Of a DNA stretch of 64,000 nucleotides, positions 8,886 through 20,404 are shown piece by piece (within the stretch, counting starts at the first letter, position 1; each line of letters opens with the position of its first letter). The notes under the pieces are model-generated. The model had not been told where the DNA came from, did no database searches, and was given only the letters and a program-made list of their open reading frames with translations. Source of the DNA: Silvibacterium acidisoli (GTDB lineage: Bacteria; Acidobacteriota; Terriglobia; Terriglobales; Acidobacteriaceae); contig CP085323.1 in assembly GCA_022870745.1 (NCBI GenBank), forward strand, positions 4,650,001-4,714,000, read 5' to 3'. Both the position numbers and the translations under genes were made by a program.

Positions 8886-9956
8886 TTACACCGGTTCGTT
8901 CAACAGGCGCTGCGCAACTTCGACATATAGATCGATAGCTTCGAAGAGTTCCTTCTTGGCGAGCTTTTCATACGGAGTGTGCGCGACATGAATTGTTCCC
9001 GGCCCAAGCAGTACCGGCTCACCCCAGTTCGAAAGCCAGGGCACATCGGTGGTAAAAGCAACCGGCTCGGCAGGCAGGCCTTCGAGCGTACGCAGCCGCT
9101 GGAATGGAATATCAAGCACGTAATCGGTTTCAGCCAGACCGGCACAGGCTTCATCGACCGATTTACGAATTTCATCCGAAGGCCCGACGAGGCGGATCAA
9201 CACCTGGGCCGAGGCATGATCGGCGATCACATTCGGAGCACGGCCACCTTCGATCGTCCCGATGTTCAGTGTGCTGGGACCGACATCTTCAGTCACAGGC
9301 AATTCGATTTCGAGCAGGCGATCGAGAGCCTTCACCAGCTTTACCGTAGCGCTCTCTCCGAGATGCGGATACGCCGAGTGCGCCATCTTTCCCTTAGCTT
9401 TTACGTCGACACGCAATGCGCCCTTCGAAGCGATGGCGATGCGGTTCTCGGTGGGTTCACCGTTGATGAGAAAGCGGCTCTTCCTGGCATGCTGATTCGC
9501 CACCTTCGCGCCTGCCGAGTCGCGCTCTTCGCCCGAGACGAACAACAGTCCGATCTTCAGGCCCTCGGCCCGAAGGCGCTCCGCGGCTGCAACCTGGGCG
9601 GCAATGATGCCTTTCGCATCGCAGGCGCCGCGGCCATGGATAAACTCTTCATCTTCGCTTGAAGGGATGAACGGAGGAACCGTGTCCATGTGCGTCGAGA
9701 AGACGAGGTCCGGAGTCTCGCCCTTTGTCCCCGCATAGATGTTGAAGCGCTCGGCGGTTGAGACGCTGCCCTTCGGCTGTTCCACCGCCATCATCTCCAC
9801 GTCAAAGCCCCGCCCGCGCAAGAACTCATCGAGGTAACGGCCTACCGCGCCCTCGTTGTAGGTCGTCGACTCGATATCCATCAGGCTGCGCGTGAACTTC
9901 ACGGTTTCAAGTTGGCTAAGCGGAGCGACTCCGGGGCTGGGCACGTTCGTCTTCAT
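8886..9956 (-). CDS. M20-family metallohydrolase (ArgE/DapE-like)
   Basis: Zinc-dependent amidohydrolase of 356 residues. Metal and catalytic residues are seen in STHMDTVPPF (His/Asp), GRGACDAKG (bridging Asp) and SGEERDSAGA (Glu pair); a dimerisation domain with GKMAHSAYPHLGESA follows. The family includes acetylornithine deacetylase, succinyl-DAP desuccinylase and carboxypeptidases. Because the nearby arg operon shows no argJ, acetylornithine deacetylation is an attractive but unproved role. ATG at 9956 is preferred over a GTG at 9992, which would add twelve residues; neither has a strong ribosome-binding site. Confidence 0.85.
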   Translation of the reverse strand: MKTNVPSPGVAPLSQLETVKFTRSLMDIESTTYNEGAVGRYLDEFLRGRGFDVEMMAVEQPKGSVSTAERFNIYAGTKGETPDLVFSTHMDTVPPFIPSSEDEEFIHGRGACDAKGIIAAQVAAAERLRAEGLKIGLLFVSGEERDSAGAKVANQHARKSRFLINGEPTENRIAIASKGALRVDVKAKGKMAHSAYPHLGESATVKLVKALDRLLEIELPVTEDVGPSTLNIGTIEGGRAPNVIADHASAQVLIRLVGPSDEIRKSVDEACAGLAETDYVLDIPFQRLRTLEGLPAEPVAFTTDVPWLSNWGEPVLLGPGTIHVAHTPYEKLAKKELFEAIDLYVEVAQRLLNEPV

Positions 9957-10063
9957 AGCCTCAGCATACCCGAGGCGTTCAGGGCAACGCACGTTGGCGG
10001 CAAGAAAAGAAGGCCATGAGCAACGATTTGGTTGCTTATCAACGAGCGGCCGCGCTAATATGC

Positions 10064-10075
10064 AACCGAAAGGTT
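10064..10075. promoter_or_regulatory. Small inverted repeat before the SRPBCC-ArsR pair
   Basis: AACC-GAAA-GGTT lies five bases before the start codon at 10080 and includes the likely ribosome-binding region; a second GGTTGC/GCAACC pairing spans 10030-10067. It could be an operator for the ArsR-type protein encoded by the second gene, or a translational hairpin. Only the symmetry is seen. Confidence 0.25.
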
Positions 10076-10079
10076 ACCT

Positions 10080-10538
10080 ATGAGCGAAGATACGATTCAA
10101 CGGAAAATCCTGCTGAAGGCGCCCATCTCCCGCGTGTGGCGCGCTGTGAGCGACCACCATGAGTTCGGCGAATGGTTTCGCGTGAAGATCGATGCTCCCT
10201 TTGCAGCCGGCAAGCCTGCCACAGGCTACATTACTTATCCGGGCTACGAGCACCTGCGCTGGCAGGTGTTGATTCAGAAGGTCGAGCCGGAACACACACT
10301 CTCCTTCACCTGGCATCCCTATGCCATCAATCCGGAACAGGACTACAGCGCCGAAACGCCGACCCTGGTCGAGTTTCACCTGGAGGCGATCGATGCCGGC
10401 AATACCCTGCTCACGGTGACAGAATCCGGCTTTGCAAACATTCCCGAGGGCCGCCGGCTGGAGGCCTTCCGCATGAACAGCCAGGGATGGAGCGTGCAAA
10501 TGGAAAACATTGAGGCCTATGTCGGCACGCAGCGCTAG
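10080..10538 (+). CDS. SRPBCC (AHSA1-like) domain protein
   Basis: A 152-residue START/AHSA1-type ligand-binding fold. It opens with KILLKAPISRVWRAVSDHHEFGEWF, the characteristic first helix, and contains PGYEHLRWQVLIQKVEPEHTLSFTWHP and a final amphipathic helix. Such proteins bind hydrophobic ligands, and a common bacterial arrangement pairs them with an ArsR-type repressor, as here: the next gene starts inside this one. The ligand cannot be read from sequence. Confidence 0.88.
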   Translation: MSEDTIQRKILLKAPISRVWRAVSDHHEFGEWFRVKIDAPFAAGKPATGYITYPGYEHLRWQVLIQKVEPEHTLSFTWHPYAINPEQDYSAETPTLVEFHLEAIDAGNTLLTVTESGFANIPEGRRLEAFRMNSQGWSVQMENIEAYVGTQR

Positions 10539-10857
10539 TTCGCGACGGCGTTCGCTCGCTCCCGCATTCGCAGCACTGGGTGACGACACGCGGCTCGCGC
10601 TGCTGGCAAGGCTCAGCGCCGGGCGTCCGCTGTCGATCGCGCAACTTACGGAGGGCTCGCAACTCACCCGGCAGGCGATCACCAAGCATCTGCGCGTGCT
10701 GGAAAGGGCGCGTATGGCGCGGTCGGTCGCTTCAGGGCGCGAACGCCTGTTTGAGCTTGATTTGCGGCCGGTCCACGACATGCAGGACTACCTGAATGCA
10801 GTGGGAAGGCAATGGGACCAGGCGCTGCTTCGCCTCAAGTCTTTTGTCGAAAAGTAA
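10519..10857 (+). CDS. ArsR-family transcriptional regulator
   Basis: 112-residue winged-helix protein: FAALGDDTRLALLARLSAG followed by the recognition helix region LTRQAITKHLRVLERARM and a wing with GRERLFELD. No cysteine metal-binding motif is present, so this is the non-metal ArsR type usually linked to AHSA1 proteins. It overlaps the SRPBCC gene by 20 bases. ATG 10519 is chosen; a TTG three codons earlier is possible. Autoregulation of the pair is inferred from family habit. Confidence 0.88.
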   Translation: MSARSASSRRRSLAPAFAALGDDTRLALLARLSAGRPLSIAQLTEGSQLTRQAITKHLRVLERARMARSVASGRERLFELDLRPVHDMQDYLNAVGRQWDQALLRLKSFVEK

Positions 10858-10933
10858 CCGTTCGGAGCCAGGTCAAGTTCTTTCAGATTGACTTTCACAG
10901 CGCGTCGTTATGTCATACGTCCTGCGAGGTTTG

Positions 10934-11896
10934 ATGACTCCCTGGGGTGTCCGAAAAAAAACGGCAACCGCGGCATTCCTGCTCGCCTGCAGCCTGCTTG
11001 GCGGTTGCTCCCTGTCACCTTTGGCAAAACATACGGTGGCGTTCTCGAAAGCGACTGACCTTGTTACCGGGGGCTCCGAGGATGCGTACCGTAAGGCGAT
11101 TGCACTGCGCCATGAAGAGCAGGTTGCCGCAGCGGTCTATGCGTACGACAAAGATCCCCACTGGAGTCCGTATCAGGATTTCGATCCCCTGCTGAGCTCC
11201 GAGCAGCTCGAAGCGCGCGTCAAAATCCTCGACGGATTGAAGACGTACGCGGATACGCTGGTAAAGCTGACGAACCGAAAAGATCCTTCCAAGGACCTGA
11301 CTTCTGCCGCTGAGGCAGCCGGAACTAACCTTCAGGGGCTGAACAAGACATTAGCGACCGATCTGGCGACCTCGATTCCCAACGCGCCGGTAATGAGCGA
11401 CTCGGTCGCCCACGGTGTAAGCACCGCGGTGCTGGCGCTCGGCGACTACCTTATCAACCGCAAGACGCGGCGATCTCTGCGTGAAGTGACCCAGCAGATG
11501 AATCCGCATGTCGAAACGCTCTGCAGCCTGTTGTCGAGCGATGTCACAGTCCTGCGCCGCCAGGCCGATGTCGATTACCAGGCGCTGGTGATTGACCAGG
11601 ATCAGTTCATCCGCCACTCCAAGCTCAGCGCCGTCGAACATCGCGATGAGGTCGGCAAGCTGATCGTAATCACAGAAGACCAGAAGGCCAACGACGAGCT
11701 GCTGGCAAAGCTGGATAAAGCCGTAAAGGCTCTCGCCACGGCTCACCAGTCGCTTACCGATGCCGCTGCCACGAAAGACACAGAAACATTGAAGCAGAAG
11801 ATTGCCGATCTCGAAACCGCGGGACAGGAATTGGGCAGCTTTTACAGCTCGCTTTCCGCGAAGGCCAAAACTCCCACGACAGCAACCGCCAATTGA
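10934..11896 (+). CDS. Unrecognised lipoprotein, helical
   Basis: 320 residues with an N-terminal signal and lipobox ending LLACSLLGGC near residue 24, so probably a lipid-anchored envelope protein. The mature part is rich in Ala, Lys, Asp and Leu with long helical stretches such as LLAKLDKAVKALATAHQSLTDAAA and KQKIADLETAGQEL, which suggests coiled coil. I recognise no domain. ATG 10934 follows GCGAGG at five bases; an ATG at 10910 has no such site and would extend the pre-signal stretch. It is followed nine bases later by a small helical protein and probably acts with it. Confidence 0.75.
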   Translation: MTPWGVRKKTATAAFLLACSLLGGCSLSPLAKHTVAFSKATDLVTGGSEDAYRKAIALRHEEQVAAAVYAYDKDPHWSPYQDFDPLLSSEQLEARVKILDGLKTYADTLVKLTNRKDPSKDLTSAAEAAGTNLQGLNKTLATDLATSIPNAPVMSDSVAHGVSTAVLALGDYLINRKTRRSLREVTQQMNPHVETLCSLLSSDVTVLRRQADVDYQALVIDQDQFIRHSKLSAVEHRDEVGKLIVITEDQKANDELLAKLDKAVKALATAHQSLTDAAATKDTETLKQKIADLETAGQELGSFYSSLSAKAKTPTTATAN

Positions 11897-11904
11897 GGAC
11901 AGCC

Positions 11905-12255
11905 ATGCCGCCCAGAAAAGCACTCGCCGCGACGCAGCCAGCCGATGCCGCCGCCTCCTATCAAAAGCTTTACGACGCGCTGGGCCGCGCCTATTGGGAT
12001 GCCTCGAATGTCGATGACAAGGACACGATTCACGGCGCGATGGAGGCAATCGGAAAGATCATAACTGCCTACGACAAGCAGGATCTGGCGAATAATACCG
12101 ATCTCTTCATACAGCTCACGCCCACCATCAAGGCCATTAACGCGAAGCTGAAGGCGATCCAGGCTGAAATCGACCGGATCACCAAGAACATCAGCACTGC
12201 GGCCGATGTCGTTTCCACTATCAATAAGGCACTTTCGCTTTTTCCAGGGCTCTAG
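11905..12255 (+). CDS. Small helical protein, unknown function
   Basis: 116 residues with no signal peptide. It has AAASYQKLYDALGRAYWDASNVDDKDTIHG, then a helical part (KAINAKLKAIQAEIDRITKNI) and a mildly hydrophobic end. GAGGACA precedes ATG 11905 closely, and the lipoprotein gene ends just upstream, so the two are likely cotranscribed. No family is recognised. The heptad-like C-terminal half suggests it might pair with the helical lipoprotein, which is inference only. Confidence 0.65.
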   Translation: MPPRKALAATQPADAAASYQKLYDALGRAYWDASNVDDKDTIHGAMEAIGKIITAYDKQDLANNTDLFIQLTPTIKAINAKLKAIQAEIDRITKNISTAADVVSTINKALSLFPGL

Positions 12256-12376
12256 AGGGCGATTTTTACGAGGCAGAGCAACGCGGGATAGCTGTTTCCG
12301 GACGACTTATCCTCACGCTTTCTCTGCATCTGCTTCCCGGTTTCCTTAGAATGGTAAAAAGCGAGAATCCAAAATA

Positions 12377-13039
12377 GTGCAGCTTTCCCTGAAAACCATC
12401 GATGATCTGCGCGGACCTGCGGGCCGCCTGGAAGCACTGCTGAACACCGGCGCAGCCGATGCGCCCTTCGCCGTGCTCGTCTGTCATCCGCATCCGCTTG
12501 GCGGCGGAACCATGCACAACAAGGTCGTTTATCACACCATGAAGGCCTTTCAATCGCTTGGCCTGCCTGTACTACGATTCAATTTTCGAGGAACAGGCCT
12601 GAGCGAAGGCGCATACGATCACGCACGCGGCGAGCAGGAAGATACCCGCGCGGCACTCGACTGGCTCGAGCGCGAGTACGGATTGCCCATGCTTCTCGCG
12701 GGCTTTTCCTTCGGATCTTATGTGGGCCTGCGCGTGGCTTGTACGGACGATCGAGTAAAGGCAGTCGTGGGACTTGGCCTGCCTGTACATGCCGAAGGCC
12801 GCGATTATCGTTACGAATTCCTCGCCGAGTGCCACAAGCCAAAGCTCTTCATCAGCGGCACGCAGGACCAGTACGGGCCGAAAGCAATGGTCGAAGCCGA
12901 GGTGCAACAGGCCGCGCCGCCCACACAAATGGTGTGGATCGAAGGCGCGGAACATTTCTTCGTAGGGCGGCTCGACGAGGTTCGCGATGCCATCACTCAC
13001 TGGTGCCGGGCGAATGTTCTCGCGCAGGTGGCGCAGTGA
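12377..13039 (+). CDS. Alpha/beta-hydrolase (dienelactone-hydrolase-like)
   Basis: 220-residue serine hydrolase fold. CHPHPLGGGTMHNKVV supplies the oxyanion-hole region typical of this subgroup, the nucleophile elbow is LLAGFSFGSYVG, the acid lies in ISGTQDQYGP and the histidine in GAEHFFVG. No signal peptide, so cytosolic. It starts with GTG, and its TGA overlaps the GTG of the glycerate kinase gene, so the two are translationally coupled. Substrate unknown. Confidence 0.85.
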   Translation: MQLSLKTIDDLRGPAGRLEALLNTGAADAPFAVLVCHPHPLGGGTMHNKVVYHTMKAFQSLGLPVLRFNFRGTGLSEGAYDHARGEQEDTRAALDWLEREYGLPMLLAGFSFGSYVGLRVACTDDRVKAVVGLGLPVHAEGRDYRYEFLAECHKPKLFISGTQDQYGPKAMVEAEVQQAAPPTQMVWIEGAEHFFVGRLDEVRDAITHWCRANVLAQVAQ

Positions 13040-14400
13040 CCACGGCACTCGATCAATTGCACGCTGATGCGAATGCAATCTTCTCGCAGGCGCTGGCTGC
13101 GTGCGACATTGCCCCGGCCTTCGATCGCCATATCCGTTTCGATGGCAAGACCATGCTGCGCCAGGCATCGCCTGTTCTGAAGCCGGTCGTGACGCCGCTG
13201 GACGAATACAAACGCGTGCTGATCATCTCCTTCGGGCTTGCCGGGCTTTCCATGATGGAAGCCCTGCTGGAACGGCTGCCGAAGAAGATCTCGGTGCGCG
13301 GCGTCTGCTCGGCACCCGAGTTGCCCAAAAAACGAAACTGGCGCATCAAGTACTTTGAAGGCGGCCATCCCCTGCCCAATGAAGATTCCTTCAAGGCTGC
13401 GGCGGAAGCACTGCGCCTGCTGAAGAAGGCGCGCGAGAATACCTTTGTTTTCTTCCTCCTGAGCGGCGGCGGATCGGCGATGCTCGAACTGCCGCGCGAC
13501 GAAAAGATTTCGCTCGACGACACCATCGCCTTTCACGAAACGCTGGTCTCTTCAGGCGCAACCGTCACCGAAATCAACACTGTTCGCAAATATTTCTCGG
13601 CAGTCAAAGGTGGGCGTCTCGCGCTCGCAGCGCCGCAGTCGCAGAAGCTGACGCTCCTGCTCGCGGATGTGCCATTGAAGGATCTTGGAGCTGTGGCCTC
13701 ATCTCCGACGCTTCCCGACCAATCCTCGCCACAGCAGTGTGCTGAAATCCTCGAACGCTTTCACCTGCTTGAGAAATTTCCGCAGAGCGTCCGGGAATAT
13801 TTCGACGCGCTCAATCTGCCGTCGAAGGTCGACACGACGCAGGATGCCTGCGCGCAGGAAGCTTTCGCCAAGTCACAGTTCGAGACACTGCTCTCCAATC
13901 ATGATTTCGTGAATGCCGCGCGCGATCACGCCCAGAAGCTGGGGTATCGCGTAATCATCGACCAGGCTCCCGGGGTGAACGGCTACCAGGCTACAGCCAT
14001 TTCGCTACTCACGCGTTTTCACGAGCTTCGCCAGGAACACCCGAAGCTCTGTCTGCTTTCAAGCGGCGAGCTCAAGCCGGATATGCCCGAAGAGCACGGA
14101 TGCAGCGGAGGCAACCAGCAGTTCGCGCTGGCCTCTGCCTTCGAGCTGGCAAATTACCCGGAGGCGACGTTGGCAGTATTCAGCGCCAGCTCCGATGGAG
14201 TCGATGGCAACAGTCCCGCGGCCGGAGCCGTCGCTGATCCGACAACGATCGCTCGCGCACGCGCCTACGGCTTTGATCCGGAGACTGTGTTGACGCGCTT
14301 CGATGCATGCCCTATGTTCACAGCGCTTGGAGATGTGCTGGTGACGGGATCTACCGGAAAAGAGTTCGGAGATTTGCGGCTGCTGCTCGCACAACAATAG
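13036..14400 (+). CDS. Glycerate 2-kinase (GK-II/MOFRL family)
   Basis: 454 residues. The N-terminal DUF4147 part includes RVLIISFGLAGLSMMEAL and LLSGGGSAMLELP (phosphate-binding glycine loop); the C-terminal MOFRL part includes CSGGNQQFALA and SASSDGVDGNSPAAGA. Such enzymes phosphorylate D-glycerate at C2, feeding 2-phosphoglycerate to glycolysis. GTG 13036 is selected because it overlaps the preceding stop (GTGA) and the family N-terminus begins there; the frame is open much further upstream but only over the hydrolase gene. Confidence 0.88.
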   Translation: MTTALDQLHADANAIFSQALAACDIAPAFDRHIRFDGKTMLRQASPVLKPVVTPLDEYKRVLIISFGLAGLSMMEALLERLPKKISVRGVCSAPELPKKRNWRIKYFEGGHPLPNEDSFKAAAEALRLLKKARENTFVFFLLSGGGSAMLELPRDEKISLDDTIAFHETLVSSGATVTEINTVRKYFSAVKGGRLALAAPQSQKLTLLLADVPLKDLGAVASSPTLPDQSSPQQCAEILERFHLLEKFPQSVREYFDALNLPSKVDTTQDACAQEAFAKSQFETLLSNHDFVNAARDHAQKLGYRVIIDQAPGVNGYQATAISLLTRFHELRQEHPKLCLLSSGELKPDMPEEHGCSGGNQQFALASAFELANYPEATLAVFSASSDGVDGNSPAAGAVADPTTIARARAYGFDPETVLTRFDACPMFTALGDVLVTGSTGKEFGDLRLLLAQQ

Positions 14401-14429
14401 TCCGGGCAAATTCAACGCACATTGTGGTT

Positions 14430-14513
14430 GTCTTTCCGAACGCAGCGAGGGACCTGCATTTGGGAAGCCGGGCAAAACCACGACTCCAGATTTCTCATCG
14501 CGTTCGGAATAAC
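14430..14513. repeat. Dispersed repeat copy A with inverted ends
   Basis: An 84-base intergenic element with ends GTCTTTCCGAAC and GTTCGGAATAAC (near-perfect inverted repeats) and an internal GCGAGGGACCTGCATT next to the left end. It closely resembles the element at 25300-25369. No gene inside. Probably a REP/MITE-like dispersed repeat of this genome. Confidence 0.7.
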
Positions 14514-14517
14514 AAAT

Positions 14518-14557
14518 CAAATACAAAGGGCCAGCAACGGCTGGCCCTTTGTATTTG
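14518..14557. terminator. Bidirectional terminator between glycerate kinase and carB
   Basis: A perfect 18-base inverted repeat (14518-14535 and 14540-14557) with a four-base AACG loop. The core GGGCCAGC/GCTGGCCC is flanked by A/T-rich arms that give U-rich ends in either direction. It separates convergent genes. Confidence 0.85.
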
Positions 14558-14572
14558 TATCGGTCGAACGAG

Positions 14573-17875
<3,303 letters not shown>

Positions 17876-17981
17876 CTTAAATTCCGTTCCTTCTTCATTC
17901 CATTACGCATCGCAGCGTTAAGGGCTTGGCGTGCCATCGAAAGGCAGGGATAAGCAGTGTCATCCCTACATCAGCCCTCTG

Positions 17982-18007
17982 AAAAAAGAGGCTCTTCACA
18001 GAGCCTC
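17982..18007 (-). terminator. Terminator after carA
   Basis: Reading the minus strand, GAGGCTC-TGTGAA-GAGCCTC is followed by six T. It begins 14 bases after the carA stop and lies before carB, so part of carA transcription may stop here and carB may also have its own promoter in the 146-base gap. Confidence 0.8.
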
Positions 18008-18020
18008 CTAAATAACTTTC

Positions 18021-19148
18021 CTACTTCTTCCACTCGTCCATCATCTTGCGGAAGTCCTTGAATAGGTAGTTCGAGTCATGCGGCCCCGGACTTGCTTCCG
18101 GGTGGTACTGCACGCTCAGCAGCGGCATGCTACGGTGGCGCAGGCCTTCCAGCGTCTGGTCGTTCAGGTTGATGTGCGTCAGGTCGACGTCATTTCCGTT
18201 CAGCGAGTCTGGATCGACGGCGTAGTTATGGTTCTGCGAGGTGATCTCCACCTTGCCCGTCGAAAGCTGCTTCACCGGATGGTTGCCGCCGTGGTGGCCG
18301 AACTTGAGCTTGTAGGTCTTGCCGCCCAGCGCGAGGCCGATCAGCTGATGCCCGAGGCAGATTCCAAACAAGGGAGCCTTGCCGGCGATCTTACGGATAT
18401 TCTCCTGCGCGTAGTTCAACGGCTCCGGATCACCGGGCCCGTTCGACAGGAAGACACCGTCCGGATTCAGCGCCAGGACATCTTCAGCAGCCGTCTCGGC
18501 GGGAACCACCGTCACACGGCAGTTTTCGCGTGCAAGCATGCTCAGGATGTTCTTCTTGATGCCGTAGTCATAAGCAACCACGTGCAGCTTCGAAGCTGGA
18601 TCGCCCGTCGCCGGAGCATCCGGGCGCAGCGGATCGCTGGCGTCGTCCCACTCGTAGCGGCCCTTGGTCGAGACGACCTTCGCGAGGTCAGTACCGTCGA
18701 CTTTAGGAATCGAACGGGCCTTCTCGACGAGTTTGGCTACGTCGGTCTCGATCGACGAAATTACGCCGCGCATCACACCGTGTTCGCGCAGGTGACGCAC
18801 GAGAGCGCGGGTATCGATGTCGGAGATGACAGGAACCTGGAAGCGCTCGAGATACTCGTCAGCAACCTGCTGCGAGCGCCAGTTGGATGAAATGGGAGAA
18901 AATTCGCGGGTTACCAGCCCTTCAATATAAGGCCGGTTTGCTTCGTTGTCGGCGAGATTCGTGCCGTAATTGCCAATCTGAGGATTGGTAAGGACAACAA
19001 TCTGTCCTGCGTAGGATGGATCGGTGAAAATTTCCTGATAGCCGGTTAACGAAGTGTTAAAAACAACTTCACCGTAACATTCGCCTTTGGCACCGTGGCC
19101 TTCCCCGCGGAAGATGCGCCCGTCTTCGAGCGCAAGGATCGCCTGCAT
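18021..19148 (-). CDS. carA: Carbamoyl-phosphate synthase small subunit (glutaminase)
   Basis: 375 residues. It hydrolyses glutamine and channels ammonia to CarB. The N-terminal CPSase_sm domain has FNTSLTGYQEIFTDPSYAGQ; the class I amidotransferase domain shows the nucleophile in LFGICLGHQLIGLALGG and the His/Glu of the triad in QYHPEASPGPHD. ATG 19148 follows GGAG at the right distance; a start eight codons further up is unlikely. A clear terminator stands between this gene and carB. Confidence 0.96.
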   Translation of the reverse strand: MQAILALEDGRIFRGEGHGAKGECYGEVVFNTSLTGYQEIFTDPSYAGQIVVLTNPQIGNYGTNLADNEANRPYIEGLVTREFSPISSNWRSQQVADEYLERFQVPVISDIDTRALVRHLREHGVMRGVISSIETDVAKLVEKARSIPKVDGTDLAKVVSTKGRYEWDDASDPLRPDAPATGDPASKLHVVAYDYGIKKNILSMLARENCRVTVVPAETAAEDVLALNPDGVFLSNGPGDPEPLNYAQENIRKIAGKAPLFGICLGHQLIGLALGGKTYKLKFGHHGGNHPVKQLSTGKVEITSQNHNYAVDPDSLNGNDVDLTHINLNDQTLEGLRHRSMPLLSVQYHPEASPGPHDSNYLFKDFRKMMDEWKK

Positions 19149-19246
19149 CGCTTCTCCAAGGAGTGGATTCAATAGATTCTATCAAGTTTGGAGAGCCTCG
19201 AACACAGGCGTCCGGTAAAAAATGCCGACAAGCCAGATTCAGACGT

Positions 19247-20275
19247 TCAGGGCTTGAGCTTCCCGTCGTATCGCGCGGCAACGATGTTGTGCTGCACCGC
19301 TTCCATGGCCTGTTTCGCGGGCATCCCGCTGGTCATCACGCCTTCAAAAAAATACCCTTTTGCCCAGTTGCTGTTGTCGCCGCCGATACCGAGGATGATG
19401 GCCCCCTCCTGCTGCATCGGCTGATATCCCTTGGGTAGCGGGATGATTCCCGTGCTTGTGAGTCCGCCCGACCGGGCATCTCCCTGGTAGATGGCGAAGG
19501 AATGCTGCCCGTCGCTTGCTCCCATGTCCGTCACGAAAGCCGTATTCGCTGGGACCTTAAGGTGCCCGTAAATGCCATCCTCCATGTCCAGCCCGGCATC
19601 GGGGCTGCACGGCTCGTTGTGACACATGATGTTGATGGCGTCCATGTGGCCGGCCTTGTTGTCGAGATTGTTGGTCTCCGCATTGCCGAAATCGAAGCAG
19701 CACTTGCCGTTCAGATTAAAAGCCGAGGTCACCATGTAGACGCCTTCGGGCTGGCCGTTCGTTGCTGTTCCCTTCGGGCTATCGTTGCGGTAACCGATTC
19801 CTGGCGTAACGGCAATGCCATAGACCTTATGCCCCGCCACGGTCGCGGGAAGCGCGCCTGCATCCGCAGGTATGTCAAAGCCGTCCGGCCTCGGTCCTCG
19901 CGACGCTCCCCCCGGAGGCGCTGGCGTCAGGTCGTTGTGGTTCGGCGACTGGTCATACAGCTTTGTTATTTTGCAGGCGGTGTTTGCGCAGAAAGAGTCC
20001 TGCGCTGCCGCGTCCGCGTAGCCATCCGGAAGCAGCCCGATGTCAAGGTGTTTCGTATCCGATTCGCGTGTTACCTGGTACAGCGGGCCGAGGTATCCAC
20101 TGTAAAGGGCGCGGGTGGTGCTGATGGCCGCGACACACGGCGTCGAGGGCGCGAGAATGTCACATGGCCGCTTTGAAAGCTTCTCGGCGGACGCGGTGCC
20201 GGCCGGAACCAATGCGAGGAGAAAAACGGTAAGCGACAGGATCTTTCTGAACATTGCAAGAGAGTTACGCTGCAT
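19247..20275 (-). CDS. GH54-type alpha-L-arabinofuranosidase, catalytic domain only
   Basis: 342 residues with a signal peptide (LSLTVFLLALVPAGTASA). The mature part follows the GH54 catalytic domain from end to end: CDILAPSTPCVAAISTTRALY, DASAQD-like DAAAQDSFCANTAC, YDQSPNHNDLT, CCFDFGNAET, GLDMEDG and EGAIILGIGGDNSN. From the fungal enzymes, the nucleophile should be the Glu of DMEDG and the acid/base the Asp of GGDNSN; both are present. It stops after the catalytic domain, without the arabinose-binding CBM42 domain of the fungal proteins. It probably removes arabinofuranose side chains in the periplasm or outside. The start at 20275 has GGAG about eleven bases upstream. Confidence 0.88.
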   Translation of the reverse strand: MQRNSLAMFRKILSLTVFLLALVPAGTASAEKLSKRPCDILAPSTPCVAAISTTRALYSGYLGPLYQVTRESDTKHLDIGLLPDGYADAAAQDSFCANTACKITKLYDQSPNHNDLTPAPPGGASRGPRPDGFDIPADAGALPATVAGHKVYGIAVTPGIGYRNDSPKGTATNGQPEGVYMVTSAFNLNGKCCFDFGNAETNNLDNKAGHMDAINIMCHNEPCSPDAGLDMEDGIYGHLKVPANTAFVTDMGASDGQHSFAIYQGDARSGGLTSTGIIPLPKGYQPMQQEGAIILGIGGDNSNWAKGYFFEGVMTSGMPAKQAMEAVQHNIVAARYDGKLKP

Positions 20276-20373
20276 GGGTCATCCCGCTCCTTAAGTGATT
20301 GGTTTCCCGTTATAGGCCAAGAGTTGGTCCGTTCGATAAACGATCGAGACCTGCGGGGAGTTTTCGCAAAGAA

Positions 20374-20399
20374 AAAGGCGCTTCCTGAGAAGCGCCTTT
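20374..20399 (-). terminator. Terminator after the TolC-family gene
   Basis: An eleven-base inverted repeat AAAGGCGCTTC (20374-20384) and GAAGCGCCTTT (20389-20399) with a CTGA loop. On the minus strand it ends in a T-rich run. It starts six bases beyond the TolC-family stop. Confidence 0.85.
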
Positions 20400-20404
20400 G
20401 AGGT

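Noticed and set aside
8001-8930. 309-codon plus-strand frame opposite the DUF255 gene
   Set aside because: Antisense shadow of a well-supported gene; no domain, Arg/His-rich composition typical of high-GC antisense frames.
12739-13035. Upstream extension of the glycerate kinase frame by 99 codons
   Set aside because: It lies entirely over the alpha/beta-hydrolase gene; the GTG at 13036 overlapping that gene's stop fits the family N-terminus.
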